This document shows, piece after piece, positions 53,411 to 63,393 of a stretch of DNA of 64,000 bases. Both the position numbers and the translations under genes were made by a program. Position 1 is the first letter of the stretch; each line of letters opens with the position of its first letter. The notes below the pieces were generated by a model. The model was not told where the DNA came from and searched no databases. It saw only the letters and a program-made list of their open reading frames with translations. Origin of the DNA: Sulfitobacter sp. BSw21498 (GTDB lineage Bacteria; Pseudomonadota; Alphaproteobacteria; Rhodobacterales; Rhodobacteraceae). The stretch is taken from positions 682,001 to 746,000 of the forward strand of contig NZ_CP040753.1 in the NCBI RefSeq assembly GCF_006064855.1, read 5' to 3'.

Positions 53411-54226
53411 CTATTCCGGCACGGCAAATGTCAGCGATGCCCAAAGGCTCTCCCAGTGGGGGCTGGTGGGGGTGGTTTCCACGTCCGGGGCAGGGCGCAG
53501 CACCACAGCGTCAACCAGATAGGTCATGCCAGCAGTCACCGGAAATTGCACGTGTCCCGCGTCGTCTGTCCGGTATTTGGTCACGGTGACGTCTTTGCTT
53601 GCGGTGCGCTCATACACTTCGACCTGAACGTCACGGCGCGGTTCCTGCTGGTAAGTCAACGCGACTTCCATCTGCTGATCCGCGCCTAAGGTATAGGGGT
53701 TGGTGAGCGCGACCAACTCAGTCTCCAGCCCCAAGGCTTTGTCATCGCCATGCCCGTCGCCCACGGCAATCAACGCCTTGGAATACCGGCTGTAGCGTTC
53801 GCGCACTTTGTCTTGCGGGTAGCCGTTGTCGCGGTGGTCAGCCACGGCCTGCATGAAATCTTTGTGGACGGTAAAGCCAACAAAGGTTTGCCAATCGCTA
53901 TAGGTTAGCAAAGTCGCTTTGGCCTCATGGGCGATAATTGCCAGCCCATCCATGTCGGGTGCCGCCATCTTGAGCGCGGGAATATCACCCATCCGCGCCT
54001 CGATCGCTGTGCTGGTGCCGTCAAAGGTTATGTCGAACCGTTCGGTGTTATTGGGGAAATACGCGAGCCGCGTGCCCTCGAACAACTGCCCGTTGCGGAT
54101 GTCGGTTGTCATTTCGGCGCCGGGCTGTACTTGATACGCGGGTGTATCCAACCAGAATTCATGCGCAAACGCACCTGAAGTTGGTAATAATGATGTTAGT
54201 ACGAGTGCGGAACGGGACAGAAACAT
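53411..54226 (-). CDS. DUF4198 family periplasmic protein
   Basis: A 271-residue exported protein with signal peptide (SRSALVLTSLLPTSGAFA) cut before HEFWLD. His and Asp residues next to the cut site are retained across the family and could bind a metal. The body is beta-rich, with the repeating DUF4198 pattern (TLLTYSDWQTFVGFTVHKDF, then ALTYQQEPRRDVQVEVYER). The family is linked to nickel or cobalt uptake in several bacteria. Its start codon overlaps the divergent HupE-like start by 2 bp (54224-54227). Metal uptake with that neighbour is a reasonable guess. Confidence 0.82.
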   Translation of the reverse strand: MFLSRSALVLTSLLPTSGAFAHEFWLDTPAYQVQPGAEMTTDIRNGQLFEGTRLAYFPNNTERFDITFDGTSTAIEARMGDIPALKMAAPDMDGLAIIAHEAKATLLTYSDWQTFVGFTVHKDFMQAVADHRDNGYPQDKVRERYSRYSKALIAVGDGHGDDKALGLETELVALTNPYTLGADQQMEVALTYQQEPRRDVQVEVYERTASKDVTVTKYRTDDAGHVQFPVTAGMTYLVDAVVLRPAPDVETTPTSPHWESLWASLTFAVPE

Positions 54227-55550
54227 GCGAACAACCTTTTATAAACTGATACTCAAGCTGGCCTATACGTTGGTTTTGTCAAGTGGGCTGGCAGGCTTTG
54301 CACAAGCGCATGAGGTCTTGCCAACGATAGGCGACCTAAGCAGCGCCGACGGGCAGGCAACCTTGGATATGCGCATCAATCTAGAGGCAATGTTGTCCGG
54401 CATTGATCTGGACGAGGTGGCCGATACGAATGACGCCGAAAATGCCAGCGATTACGACAGCTTGCGCGCTTTACCTCCTTCAGAAATCCTGGCGCGTGCG
54501 CCCGAACTTCTGGCACGGTGGAACGCTTTGCCGGTACTACGCGCCGATGGCGAACCGGTTGCACTTGAGACAGTTGCGCTGACAATCCCCGAGGATGTGA
54601 ACGGCGAGCTGCCCCGTATTGCCGAATGGTCCTTGCACGCGACGCTGCCTCAAGACACGCGCGGATTGGTTGTTTCATGGCCTGATGGTGCGGGTGCCTT
54701 CGTGTTGCGCCAGCAAGGGGTCGAGACCCCCTATACCGGCTACCTTGAGGGCGGCGCAGAAAGCCCCGAGATCCTGCTTGAGGGCGGAGGGCAGCAATCG
54801 GCATGGGAGGCCTTTGCCACCTATATTCCAGTGGGTTTTGACCACATCTTGCCCAAAGGGTTGGACCATATTCTGTTTGTGTTGGGCCTGTTCTTTTTGT
54901 CGACACAGCTGCGGCCGCTTATCTGGCAGGTCACGGCGTTTACCGCAGCGCATACGGTGACGCTGGCGCTTGGCGCGCTTGGCTGGGTGTCGGTGCCCGG
55001 TAGCATCGTGGAGCCCTTGATCGCCGCGTCGATCGTCTATGTCGCTGTCGAAAACATCTTTCTGGCCGGGCTCAGCCCTTGGCGGCCCTTGGTAATCTTT
55101 GGCTTTGGTTTGCTGCACGGCCTAGGATTTGCATCCGTACTGGGCGAATTCGGCCTCCCGGAGGATCAGTTTGTCCCCGCATTGATCGGGTTCAACATCG
55201 GGGTCGAGGTCGGTCAACTGACGGTAATTGCAATTATGTTCCTGTGTGTCTGGCAAGCGCTGCGCGTGATGCGCGGGCAGGGCGATCCGCGTGCGGCCAA
55301 AGGATTGTATGTGGCGCTGGCTGTGATTGCATTGGCGCTGTGCATCATTCCGATGCCTGCGGTGGCAAAGCTGCTAGAGGCACCGGTTGCGGTGTTCATG
55401 ATCCCGTTGGCGCTGGTCTTTACGGGGTGTTTCCTGTCGGTGCAGTTCCGGCAGGTTGCGGTACCTTACCGCCGCTTCGTCGCCACACCGGCGTCGGTCG
55501 CAATTGCTGTCATCGGGGCCTATTGGTTCGTAGAGCGGGTGTTCCTGTAA
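54225..55550 (+). CDS. HupE/UreJ family membrane protein with exported N-domain
   Basis: A 441-residue protein. An N-terminal signal (LAYTLVLSSGLAGFAQA) precedes a soluble domain of about 170 residues, then a C-terminal HupE/UreJ_2-type membrane domain of about six helices beginning at GFDHILPKGLDHILFVLGLFF near residue 205. His pairs in FDHIL and LDHIL, and AAHTVTLALG near 245, are the metal-binding signature of this family. HupE/UreJ proteins are nickel or cobalt permeases. No urease or hydrogenase gene is present in the window. The start lies head-to-head with the DUF4198 gene. Confidence 0.84.
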   Translation: MRTTFYKLILKLAYTLVLSSGLAGFAQAHEVLPTIGDLSSADGQATLDMRINLEAMLSGIDLDEVADTNDAENASDYDSLRALPPSEILARAPELLARWNALPVLRADGEPVALETVALTIPEDVNGELPRIAEWSLHATLPQDTRGLVVSWPDGAGAFVLRQQGVETPYTGYLEGGAESPEILLEGGGQQSAWEAFATYIPVGFDHILPKGLDHILFVLGLFFLSTQLRPLIWQVTAFTAAHTVTLALGALGWVSVPGSIVEPLIAASIVYVAVENIFLAGLSPWRPLVIFGFGLLHGLGFASVLGEFGLPEDQFVPALIGFNIGVEVGQLTVIAIMFLCVWQALRVMRGQGDPRAAKGLYVALAVIALALCIIPMPAVAKLLEAPVAVFMIPLALVFTGCFLSVQFRQVAVPYRRFVATPASVAIAVIGAYWFVERVFL

Positions 55551-55566
55551 CACCCGCCCTGCGTGG

Positions 55567-56187
55567 TTACTTCATCGCGGCAATCAGATCAGCGAGCGCC
55601 TGTTCGGGCTTTTCGCTGGTCCAGATTTCATCCCCGATTCCGAAAAAGTCGGTGATGGGGGTGAGCGCGCGGATCAGATCGGTGGTCAGCCCGCCTTCGG
55701 CTACAACCGGTACCTCGATCACTTCGGACCACCACTTGAAGAGGTCCTGTTCGGCGTGGGTTCCATCGTCCAGCAGGGACGCATTGACCGGACCAAAGCT
55801 GACATAATCCGCGCCGGCTTCGCCCGCTGCCATCCCGTCATGGCGCGAACCGTTGCAAAAGCTGCCGACGATGGCGTCATCGCCCAGGGTCTTGCGCGCG
55901 TGCCGCACCGAGCGTGCCGCATCCGTCAGGTGCACACCATCAAGTCCCAGCCGTTCTGCAAGCAATGTGTGATCCGCAATCACCAATGCGATATCGCGCG
56001 CATCGGTCACTTCGCGCAGCGCATCGGCAGCGCGCATCACGCGGTCTTCGTCGCGGGTGCTGAGCGCCAGACGCACGCACGCCACATCATGCGCGTCGAG
56101 CACACGGGCCAGCACATCGGGAAAGCTGGAGAGTTCAAGCTCGGGCGGGGTCATCAGGTAAAGCTGCGGCTGTTCAGGCGTATCCAT
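55567..56187 (-). CDS. thiE: Thiamine phosphate synthase-like protein
   Basis: A 206-residue TIM-barrel protein. Motifs are LVIADHTLLAERLGLDGVHLTD near residues 69-90, the phosphate-binding DYVSFGPVNAS near 127-137, and a C-terminal VPVVAEGGLTTD near 158-169. ThiE joins hydroxymethylpyrimidine diphosphate and thiazole phosphate into thiamine phosphate. The family's usual ND before the VHLG is replaced by AD (IADHTLLAE), and VHLTD replaces VHLGQ, so function as TenI or a paralogue is possible. No other thiamine gene is adjacent. Confidence 0.78.
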   Translation of the reverse strand: MDTPEQPQLYLMTPPELELSSFPDVLARVLDAHDVACVRLALSTRDEDRVMRAADALREVTDARDIALVIADHTLLAERLGLDGVHLTDAARSVRHARKTLGDDAIVGSFCNGSRHDGMAAGEAGADYVSFGPVNASLLDDGTHAEQDLFKWWSEVIEVPVVAEGGLTTDLIRALTPITDFFGIGDEIWTSEKPEQALADLIAAMK

Positions 56188-56251
56188 GGCTTGCTGTCCT
56201 TTGGGTTATTGCGCGTCAATTAACGGATCGCGCGGGGAAAGAAAAACTTTT

Positions 56252-56284
56252 ATGCCTTCGGCGAGGATTTTTTCCCATTTGGAA
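56252..56284 (+). repeat. 33-bp intergenic repeat, copy 2
   Basis: 31 of 33 bases match copy 1 (32181-32213), with TT at 56272-56273 in place of AG. It lies between the divergent thiE-like and TrmJ-like genes, in the same orientation relative to the following plus-strand gene as copy 1. Confidence 0.8.
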
Positions 56285-56343
56285 GGCCAAAGACGGGCCG
56301 CGTCGTTCTTGCGAGGCGATGGCGGCGCGCGTATGAGGTGCCC

Positions 56344-57096
56344 ATGAATGATACAATAGAACACCCGCAGATACCGGCTTTTGTGCTGGTGCGCCCGCAA
56401 ATGGGCGAAAACATTGGGGCCGCGGCGCGTGCCATGTGGAACTTTGGACTGGACCGGATGCGTATTGTAGCCCCCCGCGATGGCTGGCCGAACCCGTCGG
56501 CGGTGGCGATGGCGTCGGGCGCCGGGCGATTGTTGGACGAAGCCGTGGTGTATGACGATCTTGCCGGTGCAGTGGGCGACGCAGCGTTTGTCTTTGCCAC
56601 CACAGCGCGTGATCGTGATCTGACCAAGCCGGTTTACAGCCCAGAGGCGGCAATGGCGAAAGCTGCCCAGATGATCAGCGAGGGCCGGCGCGTGGCTGTG
56701 TTGTTCGGGCCTGAACGCGCAGGACTTGAGAACGACGATATTTCACGCGCGAATGCGATTGTATCGGTGCCGGTGAACCCTGCCTTTGCGTCCCTTAATC
56801 TGGCACAATGTGTTTTGTTGATGGGATACGAATGGATGCGGGCGCAAGGCGATGTGGTTTCTGAACAAGTCGAGATGGCGGGGACAAACTGGGCTGACAA
56901 CAGCGAGATCGAACATCTCGCGCGGCATTTCGAGGAACGTCTGGACACGGCCGGATTCTTTTATCCCGACCACAAGGCTGCCAGTATGAAGGTCAATCTG
57001 CGCAACATGTGGTCACGTCTGCCGTTGACCCGCGCCGATGTGCAGACGCTGCATGGCACCCTGCGACAGATGGTACGCTGGAAAGAGCGCGGCTAG
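56344..57096 (+). CDS. trmJ: SPOUT-family tRNA/rRNA methyltransferase (TrmJ-like)
   Basis: A 250-residue methyltransferase. The N-terminal FVLVRPQMGENIGAAARAMWNFGL near residues 14-37 and the knot motif VLFGPERAGLENDDISRANAIVSVPVNPAFASLNLAQ near 117-153 mark the SpoU/TrmH branch. It probably methylates the 2'-OH at wobble position 32 of tRNA; a role as a RNA methyltransferase with different target cannot be excluded. ATG at 56344 (MNDTIEHP) is chosen. It precedes ctaA by 56 bp. Confidence 0.88.
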   Translation: MNDTIEHPQIPAFVLVRPQMGENIGAAARAMWNFGLDRMRIVAPRDGWPNPSAVAMASGAGRLLDEAVVYDDLAGAVGDAAFVFATTARDRDLTKPVYSPEAAMAKAAQMISEGRRVAVLFGPERAGLENDDISRANAIVSVPVNPAFASLNLAQCVLLMGYEWMRAQGDVVSEQVEMAGTNWADNSEIEHLARHFEERLDTAGFFYPDHKAASMKVNLRNMWSRLPLTRADVQTLHGTLRQMVRWKERG

Positions 57097-57152
57097 ACCT
57101 TTGTGCGCTTGTGTCCTACTTCTGCGTGAAACATAGCAGACAAGAGGCACCA

Positions 57153-58304
57153 ATGGCCGAGAAACGAAAGCTGTTCGAGGAAGTGGGCGAGGCGCAGGCC
57201 GCGCGGCCTGTGGCACAGATAGGCGGCATTGACCGTGGGCGCGGTGGTGCACAGCGCGGCATCCGTATCTGGCTGTTCATTCTCTTTGCCCTGGTCTTTG
57301 TGATGATCGCCGTTGGCGGTTTGACCCGATTGACCGACAGCGGATTGAGCATCACCGAGTGGCGGCCCTTTACCGGAGCCATGCCGCCGATGACTGAGGC
57401 GGACTGGCAATCTGAGTTCTCCAAGTACCAAGAAATTGACGAGTTTCAGGTTCAGAACTCTTGGATGGAACTGTCTGATTTTAAATCGATTTACTGGTGG
57501 GAATGGGGCCATCGTCAGTTGGGCCGGGTGATCGGCCTATTTTGGGCTGTCGGGTTCTTGTGGTTTCTTCTGCGCCGTCAGATCCCTGTGGGCTGGTCGG
57601 GGCGTCTTTTGTTTTTGGGCGGGCTTGGCGGTTTGCAAGGTGCGATCGGCTGGTGGATGGTCTCATCGGGCGTCACCAGCGGAGAGGCTGTTCTAGACGT
57701 TGCCAGCTACCGTCTGGCCACGCATTTGGGGCTTGCCTTCGTTATCCTTGGGGTCATCACATGGTACGCGCTGCTGCTTGGTCGGCCCGAGCGTGACCTG
57801 ATGCAGGCGCGGCGGGCGAAAGAAGCGAAGCTCTTTGGGATGTCCACGGGAGTGCTGCATTTTGCGTTCCTGCAAATTCTGCTTGGGGCCTTGGTTGCGG
57901 GGATTGATGCTGGCCGGTTCTTTGTCGATTGGCCATTGATGCAGGGCCAGTTCTTTCCGCCCGAGGCTTTCAACATTATGCCGGTCTGGCGCAACTTCTT
58001 TGAGAACCCCGGTTTGGTGCAGTTCATGCACCGGATGGCAGGCTATCTGTTGTTTGCTTTTGCTATCGTGGTTTGGCTGCGGGGCCGTAAGTCAGCGCAT
58101 CCCAATACGCGCAAGGCGTTCAACCTGATGATTGTTGCGATGGTAGGGCAGGTTGTCTTGGGGATCGTTACAGTGTTGAACGCGGCACCGGTACACATCG
58201 CGATCTTCCACCAGGTGTTGGCCGTGATACTTTGGGTTTTGATCCTGCGCGCACGGTTCCTAAGCGCCTACCCGATTCCGACATCTGTACGAGGAAAATC
58301 TTGA
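57153..58304 (+). CDS. ctaA: Heme A synthase
   Basis: A 383-residue COX15-type protein with eight predicted helices. The four heme-ligand histidines are visible: WWEWGHRQLGRVIG near residue 120, RLATHLGLAFV near 190, MHRMAGYLLF near 293 and IAIFHQVLAVI near 355. It oxidises heme O to heme A for cytochrome c oxidase in the inner membrane. ATG at 57153 has AGAGG 5 bp upstream; an earlier in-frame start would overlap trmJ. Its stop overlaps the start of the M32 peptidase as TGATG. Confidence 0.95.
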   Translation: MAEKRKLFEEVGEAQAARPVAQIGGIDRGRGGAQRGIRIWLFILFALVFVMIAVGGLTRLTDSGLSITEWRPFTGAMPPMTEADWQSEFSKYQEIDEFQVQNSWMELSDFKSIYWWEWGHRQLGRVIGLFWAVGFLWFLLRRQIPVGWSGRLLFLGGLGGLQGAIGWWMVSSGVTSGEAVLDVASYRLATHLGLAFVILGVITWYALLLGRPERDLMQARRAKEAKLFGMSTGVLHFAFLQILLGALVAGIDAGRFFVDWPLMQGQFFPPEAFNIMPVWRNFFENPGLVQFMHRMAGYLLFAFAIVVWLRGRKSAHPNTRKAFNLMIVAMVGQVVLGIVTVLNAAPVHIAIFHQVLAVILWVLILRARFLSAYPIPTSVRGKS

Positions 58305-59779
58305 TGACTGTTTTTGACGAGTTGATGGCGTTTCAGCGCGAAACCGAGGCGCTTGCGCAGGTTGCGGGGCGTTTGGGCTGGGATCAGGAAACAGTCATGC
58401 CGCGCGGTGCTGCCCCGCAGCGGGGCGAGGAAATGGCCGCGATGGAGGGCGTTTTGCACGCCCGCCGTGTCGATCCGCGTATTCCCGAATGGTTGGACCG
58501 GATCGATGCGGTTGGACTAGATGAGGTGGGGCAGGCGCAGGTGCGCCACATCAAGCGCGGGCATGCGCGCGCCTCTAAGGTACCCGCAGCGCTTGCAGCG
58601 CGGATTGCGCGGGTCACCTCGGAAGCGCAAGGCATTTGGGCCGAGGCGCGTGCTGCCGACGATGTTGCGGCATTTGCCCCGACCCTTGCCGAGGTGATCG
58701 CGCTGAAGCGTGAAGAAGGCCAGGCGCTTGCTGCCGGAGGCGATGTCTATGACGCGATGCTGGATGACTATGAACCCGGTGCGACCGCTGCCGAGCTAGA
58801 GGCCATGTTCGGCGCCCTGCGCCCCGAGCTGACCCGTTTGCGTGAAGCCGTTCGCGAGGCCGAGGCTCCACCTGTGTTGGCGGGTCGATTTGACGCCGAT
58901 GCCCAGATGAAGCTGACACGGACTCTGGCCACGACGTTTGGCTACGATATGACGATGGGTCGCGTGGATAAAGCCGTGCACCCGTTTTCAAGCGGGTCGG
59001 GGCAGGATGTGCGGATCACAACGCGCACAAATGAGGTCGATCCATTTAACTGTTTCTATTCAACGATTCACGAAGTCGGTCATGCGTGTTATGAGCAAGG
59101 TATCGACAAAGAGTACCTTTTGACGCCTCTTGGTGGGGGCGTCTCTATGGGCGTGCACGAAAGCCAAAGCCGGATCTACGAGAACCAGCTTGGCCGGAGC
59201 CGTGCATTTTCGGGTTGGCTCTATGGGCAGATGCGCGATGCCTTTGGTGACTTTGGCGTGGCGGATGAAAATACATTCTACCGGATCGTAAATCGGGTAT
59301 CAGATGGGTATATCCGAACCGAATCGGATGAGTTGCAGTACAATCTACATGTGCTGCTGCGGTTCGATCTGGAACGTGCGTTAATGGCGGGCGATCTGTT
59401 GGTTGGCGATCTGGAAGCCGCATGGAACGACCGGTTCAAGGCGGACTTCGGGTATGCCGTTGACAGGCCATCAAACGGTGTATTGCAGGATGTGCATTGG
59501 TCGGTAGGGCTGTTCGGATATTTCCCGACGTATTCTTTGGGCAACGTCTATGCTGGCTGTTTGAATACAGCGCTGCGCCGCGATGTGCAGGACTTGGATA
59601 CTCAACTGGCCAAGGGGGATACCGCTACTGCCACTGGCTGGCTGCGCGAAAAGGTGCAGCGCCATGGTGGACTTTACAGCCCGCGCGAAGTGATCACCCA
59701 AGCGACGGGGGCAGAGCCAAGCGAGATCCCGCTGCTTTCCTATTTGACCGAAAAGTTTAGCGCCCTATATGCGCTATAG
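58304..59779 (+). CDS. Carboxypeptidase Taq, metallopeptidase family M32
   Basis: A 491-residue zinc carboxypeptidase. The HExxH motif is in STIHEVGHACYEQG near residues 254-267, with the third ligand in GVHESQSRIYENQ about 30 residues later. HPFSSG and DVRITTRTNE also identify M32. It trims C-terminal residues from peptides in the cytoplasm. Length is normal (about 500). It is translationally coupled to ctaA, although no functional link is known. Confidence 0.93.
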   Translation: MTVFDELMAFQRETEALAQVAGRLGWDQETVMPRGAAPQRGEEMAAMEGVLHARRVDPRIPEWLDRIDAVGLDEVGQAQVRHIKRGHARASKVPAALAARIARVTSEAQGIWAEARAADDVAAFAPTLAEVIALKREEGQALAAGGDVYDAMLDDYEPGATAAELEAMFGALRPELTRLREAVREAEAPPVLAGRFDADAQMKLTRTLATTFGYDMTMGRVDKAVHPFSSGSGQDVRITTRTNEVDPFNCFYSTIHEVGHACYEQGIDKEYLLTPLGGGVSMGVHESQSRIYENQLGRSRAFSGWLYGQMRDAFGDFGVADENTFYRIVNRVSDGYIRTESDELQYNLHVLLRFDLERALMAGDLLVGDLEAAWNDRFKADFGYAVDRPSNGVLQDVHWSVGLFGYFPTYSLGNVYAGCLNTALRRDVQDLDTQLAKGDTATATGWLREKVQRHGGLYSPREVITQATGAEPSEIPLLSYLTEKFSALYAL

Positions 59780-59922
59780 TTATTCCTGCTTTAAAAAGGT
59801 CCTAAAGCCTGCTTAACATCGGAACGAACCAATGTTTTGAGAGATATCGAGTTTGCTATTGCAACCGAAATATGCGATACCAAGCCCAAGATTAGTGAAC
59901 TTCGCAAACTGGAGAAGACATA

Positions 59923-60261
59923 ATGACACGCTTTACAGCATTCGCCGCTGCGCTTTTGATGACTGCAAGCGCGGCTTCCGCACAAGTAACAACTCAAGCC
60001 GCTGTTGGTGGTAGCTCCGGCGTTGCCGAGTATCCAACGACAGTTGTCGGCGCAAATGGCGTTACATACGCTTGCAAAGCGCCGACACAAATCGACGGTA
60101 TCCTTGCCCGTCGTTGTATTGATCCAAGCGCCGCTGGTGGTGTTGGCTTTGAAAGCATGAGCCCTGCCGCTATCGCGGGTATTGCAGCAGTTATTGTTGC
60201 CGTTGCAGTTATTGCAAACGACGATGACAACAACACCTCTACAACAACCACAACTAACTAA
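59923..60261 (+). CDS. Small secreted or membrane-anchored protein of unknown function
   Basis: A 112-residue protein. A signal peptide (FAAALLMTASAASA) should be cut after residue 20. Two cysteines (51 and 65) may form a disulfide in the exported region TYACKAPTQIDGILARRC. A second hydrophobic segment (AAIAGIAAVIVAVAVIA, about 82-98) is followed by an Asp/Asn/Thr-rich tail (NDDDNNTSTTTTTN). It may be anchored by this segment. The ribosome site GGAGAAG and the terminator at 60289-60314 support a real, independently transcribed gene. I do not know a function. Confidence 0.75.
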   Translation: MTRFTAFAAALLMTASAASAQVTTQAAVGGSSGVAEYPTTVVGANGVTYACKAPTQIDGILARRCIDPSAAGGVGFESMSPAAIAGIAAVIVAVAVIANDDDNNTSTTTTTN

Positions 60262-60288
60262 TTTCTTTTAGTACTGTTGGATATTTTT

Positions 60289-60314
60289 AAGCGCCCCTTC
60301 GGGGGCGCTTTTTT
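60289..60314 (+). terminator. Intrinsic terminator after the small secreted protein
   Basis: AAGCGCCCC (60289-60297), TTCG tetraloop, GGGGCGCTT (60302-60310) and a T-run to 60314. A stable tetraloop hairpin with a U-tract. Confidence 0.92.
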
Positions 60315-60348
60315 CATGCCTTCTAATGTCTGAATTCTGAAAATACAA

Positions 60349-60379
60349 AAAGCCGCCCCTCATCACGAGGGACGGCTTT
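60349..60379 (-). terminator. Terminator of gyrA (minus strand)
   Basis: AAAGCCGCCCCTC (60349-60361) pairs with GAGGGACGGCTTT (60367-60379) with one mismatch and a 5-nt loop. On the minus strand it is followed by a TTTTG stretch, 20 bp beyond the gyrA stop. Confidence 0.82.
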
Positions 60380-60398
60380 AAGATTCTAAAAAGTAGTC

Positions 60399-63155
60399 TT
60401 ACACTTCGGGGGAGATGATCTCGTCGTCTACTGTTTCATCGCCCTGATCTGCAATCCAGGCAACGCTTACAACGACCTCGCCGCGGCCGGTGTCGAAGAC
60501 TTTGACGCCCCCGGCGCTCCGCGAGCGGAAGGAAATACCTTCTACTGGAACGCGAATCGATTGCCCTTTGGACGTGGCGAGCATGATCTGGTCATCTAGT
60601 TCGACCGGGAACGAAGCGACGATTTCGCCGCCGCGCATTGCCTTGTCCATCGCCGTTACACCCAGACCGCCGCGCCCGCGCACGGGATAATCGTGGCTGG
60701 AGGAAAGCTTGCCCGCGCCTTTTTCTGTGATCGTCAGGAGAAGATTCTCTGCCGCAGACATTTCTGCATAGCGTTCTTGCGAGAAATTCGGATCGGCGGG
60801 TGCTTCGTCCTCGTCATTTTCCACATCATCGACAAGACCCGCCATCGCACGGCGCATCTTGAGGTAGGCCGTGCGCTCTTCCGAGGTCGCGTCGAAGTGG
60901 CGAATGATCGACATGGATACGACTTTATCGTCCCCGTTCAGCTTGATGCCACGAACCCCGACAGAGGCGCGGCTGTTGAACACGCGCACGTCGGTGGCCG
61001 GAAAGCGGATTGCGCGGCCGGAGTTTGTGACCAGCATTACGTCATCATCATTAGAGGCGATGCGTGCGTTAATCAGCGTTGTCTTGGCGTGATCATCCTC
61101 AAACTTCATGGCAATTTTGCCGTTACGCATGACGTTGGTGAAATCCGAAAGTTTGTTCCGACGAACAGTACCGGCAGAGGTCGCAAAGACCACCTGCAAA
61201 TCGTCCCAATCTTTCTCGTCGCGATCCACGGGCATAATCGCCGCAATGGAGACGCCGGTCGGGATCGGCAGGATGTTAACGATCGCCTTACCTTTCGAAG
61301 TGCGCCCGCCTTGGGGCAAGCGCCAGGTCTTGAGCTTGTAGACCATGCCGTCCGTCGTAAAGAAAAGTAGTTGCGTGTGGGTATTGGCAACAAAGAGGGT
61401 GGTAACCACGTCCTCTTCTTTGGTTTGCATGCCAGAAACACCTTTGCCGCCGCGACGTTGGCTGCGGAAATCGATCAACGGGGTGCGTTTGATATAGCCG
61501 CCCGAAGTTACGGTCACGACCATGTCTTCGCGTGCGATCAGATCTTCGTCGTCCATATCGCCGGACCAATCGACGATCTCTGTGCGGCGCGGAACGGCAA
61601 AGAGGTCTTTCACCTCGGTCAGCTCGTCGGAGATGATGCCCATGATACGTTCACGGCTGCCCAGAATCTCGAGGTATTCCTGGATTTTCTTGGCCAGTTC
61701 TTCCAGCTCGTCGGTGACCTCTTTGACGCCGATCTGAGTCAGGCGCTGCAGGCGCAGCTCCAAGATGGCGCGGGCCTGTGTTTCAGACAGGTTATAGGTC
61801 CCATCCTCGTTGGCCGTATGTGTCGGATCGTCGATCAGCGCGATATACTGCAAGATCTGCTCTGCAGGCCAGCGACGCGTCATCAGCTTTTCGCGCGCCT
61901 CGGCGGCATCCGCAGAGGATCGGATGGTCGCGACGACCTCGTCGATGTTGGTGACCGCGACGGCCAGACCGCACAGGATGTGGCTGCGTTCACGCGCTTT
62001 GCGAAGCAAATAGGCGGTGCGGCGGGCGACAACATCTTCGCGGAAATCAATGAAAGATGTCAGGAACTTGCGCAGGGTAAGCTGCTCTGGCCGGCCGCCG
62101 TTCAACGCCAGCATGTTACAGCCGAAATAGGTTTGCATCGGTGTAAAGCGATAGAGCTGGTTCATGACCACTTCGGCGGTGGCATCGCGCTTAAGCTCGA
62201 TCACGACGCGCACACCGTTCCGGTCGGATTCATCCTGAACATGGGCGATGCCGTCGATCTTCTTCTCGCGCACTTGTTCGGCGATCTTTTCGATCATCGT
62301 GGATTTGTTGACCTGATAGCAAATCTCGTCGATGACGATGGCAAACCGGTCCTTGCGAATTTCTTCGACACGGGTCTTGGCCCGCATAATCACGCTGCCG
62401 CGCCCCTCAAGGTAGGCTTTGCGTGCACCGGACCGGCCCAACATGATCCCGCCTGTGGGGAAGTCGGGGCCGGGAATATATTCAATCAGCTCTTCCGAGG
62501 TCAGATCGGGATTTTCGATCAGCGCCTGACAGGCATCGATCACTTCGCCCAGATTGTGCGGCGGAATGTTCGTCGCCATACCAACGGCGATACCGCCTGC
62601 GCCATTAACCAGCATGTTTGGAAAACGTGCAGGCAAAACAGTAGGCTCGCGTTCTTTTCCATCGTAGTTGTCGATGAAATTGACGGTTTCTTTGTCCAGA
62701 TCGCTGGTCATGAATGACGCGACCTTATCAAGGCGCGATTCCGTATAACGCATGGCTGCAGCACTATCGCCGTCCATGGAGCCGAAGTTACCTTGACCAT
62801 CAATCAGCGGCAGCGACATCGAAAAGTCCTGAGCCATACGCACCAACGCGTCATAGATCGCGCTGTCACCATGCGGGTGGTAGGAGCCCATCACATCGCC
62901 CACGGACTTCGCAGACTTACGGTATGATTTATCGTGCGTAATGCCTTTTTCGTACATCGAATAAATGATGCGGCGATGAACCGGTTTTAGCCCGTCTCGC
63001 AGGTCGGGAATGGCGCGCGAAACGATGACCGACATGGCGTAATCCAGATAGGATGTCCGCATCTCGTGTTCGATATCGACCGATGGGCCATCGTACACGG
63101 GGCGCGTTGCCGGGATTTCGTCATCGTTTTCAGGGGTTTCTGGCGTCTCGTTCAC
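60399..63155 (-). CDS. gyrA: DNA gyrase subunit A
   Basis: A 918-residue type II topoisomerase subunit. The catalytic tyrosine is in [11 protein letters not shown] near residue 126. The quinolone-resistance region [18 protein letters not shown] retains Ser and Asp at the positions where resistance changes occur, so it reads as wild type. The GyrA box [11 protein letters not shown] near 570 and the C-terminal six-bladed wrapping domain follow. An acidic insertion ([11 protein letters not shown]) near 770 extends the protein past the E. coli form (875). It introduces negative supercoils with GyrB. Confidence 0.97.
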   Translation of the reverse strand: MNETPETPENDDEIPATRPVYDGPSVDIEHEMRTSYLDYAMSVIVSRAIPDLRDGLKPVHRRIIYSMYEKGITHDKSYRKSAKSVGDVMGSYHPHGDSAIYDALVRMAQDFSMSLPLIDGQGNFGSMDGDSAAAMRYTESRLDKVASFMTSDLDKETVNFIDNYDGKEREPTVLPARFPNMLVNGAGGIAVGMATNIPPHNLGEVIDACQALIENPDLTSEELIEYIPGPDFPTGGIMLGRSGARKAYLEGRGSVIMRAKTRVEEIRKDRFAIVIDEICYQVNKSTMIEKIAEQVREKKIDGIAHVQDESDRNGVRVVIELKRDATAEVVMNQLYRFTPMQTYFGCNMLALNGGRPEQLTLRKFLTSFIDFREDVVARRTAYLLRKARERSHILCGLAVAVTNIDEVVATIRSSADAAEAREKLMTRRWPAEQILQYIALIDDPTHTANEDGTYNLSETQARAILELRLQRLTQIGVKEVTDELEELAKKIQEYLEILGSRERIMGIISDELTEVKDLFAVPRRTEIVDWSGDMDDEDLIAREDMVVTVTSGGYIKRTPLIDFRSQRRGGKGVSGMQTKEEDVVTTLFVANTHTQLLFFTTDGMVYKLKTWRLPQGGRTSKGKAIVNILPIPTGVSIAAIMPVDRDEKDWDDLQVVFATSAGTVRRNKLSDFTNVMRNGKIAMKFEDDHAKTTLINARIASNDDDVMLVTNSGRAIRFPATDVRVFNSRASVGVRGIKLNGDDKVVSMSIIRHFDATSEERTAYLKMRRAMAGLVDDVENDEDEAPADPNFSQERYAEMSAAENLLLTITEKGAGKLSSSHDYPVRGRGGLGVTAMDKAMRGGEIVASFPVELDDQIMLATSKGQSIRVPVEGISFRSRSAGGVKVFDTGRGEVVVSVAWIADQGDETVDDEIISPEV

Positions 63156-63393
63156 GTAATCTGCCTAGCTCTTGCTGGTTCTATATCTTGCGGTTTCGTA
63201 TAGCAGACGGGGCATATCGGGTGCAATGCCTGCGGCCTTGACTGGCGGGGATTCACTTGCACGTCAGGCTAAGTGGTTGAAATGTAATGATACTAATTCT
63301 GACGATATATTTGTGGCGCAACGTCAGTTCTGATAGGCGGCAACAGCGCGTGGGTTTGGGGTTAGGGTATAGTCAAACGAGGGGGAAATCACC

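Noticed and set aside
61371..62717. 448-residue plus-strand open frame inside gyrA
   Set aside because: Antisense to gyrA, which is intact with its motifs; long shadow frames are common at this GC content.
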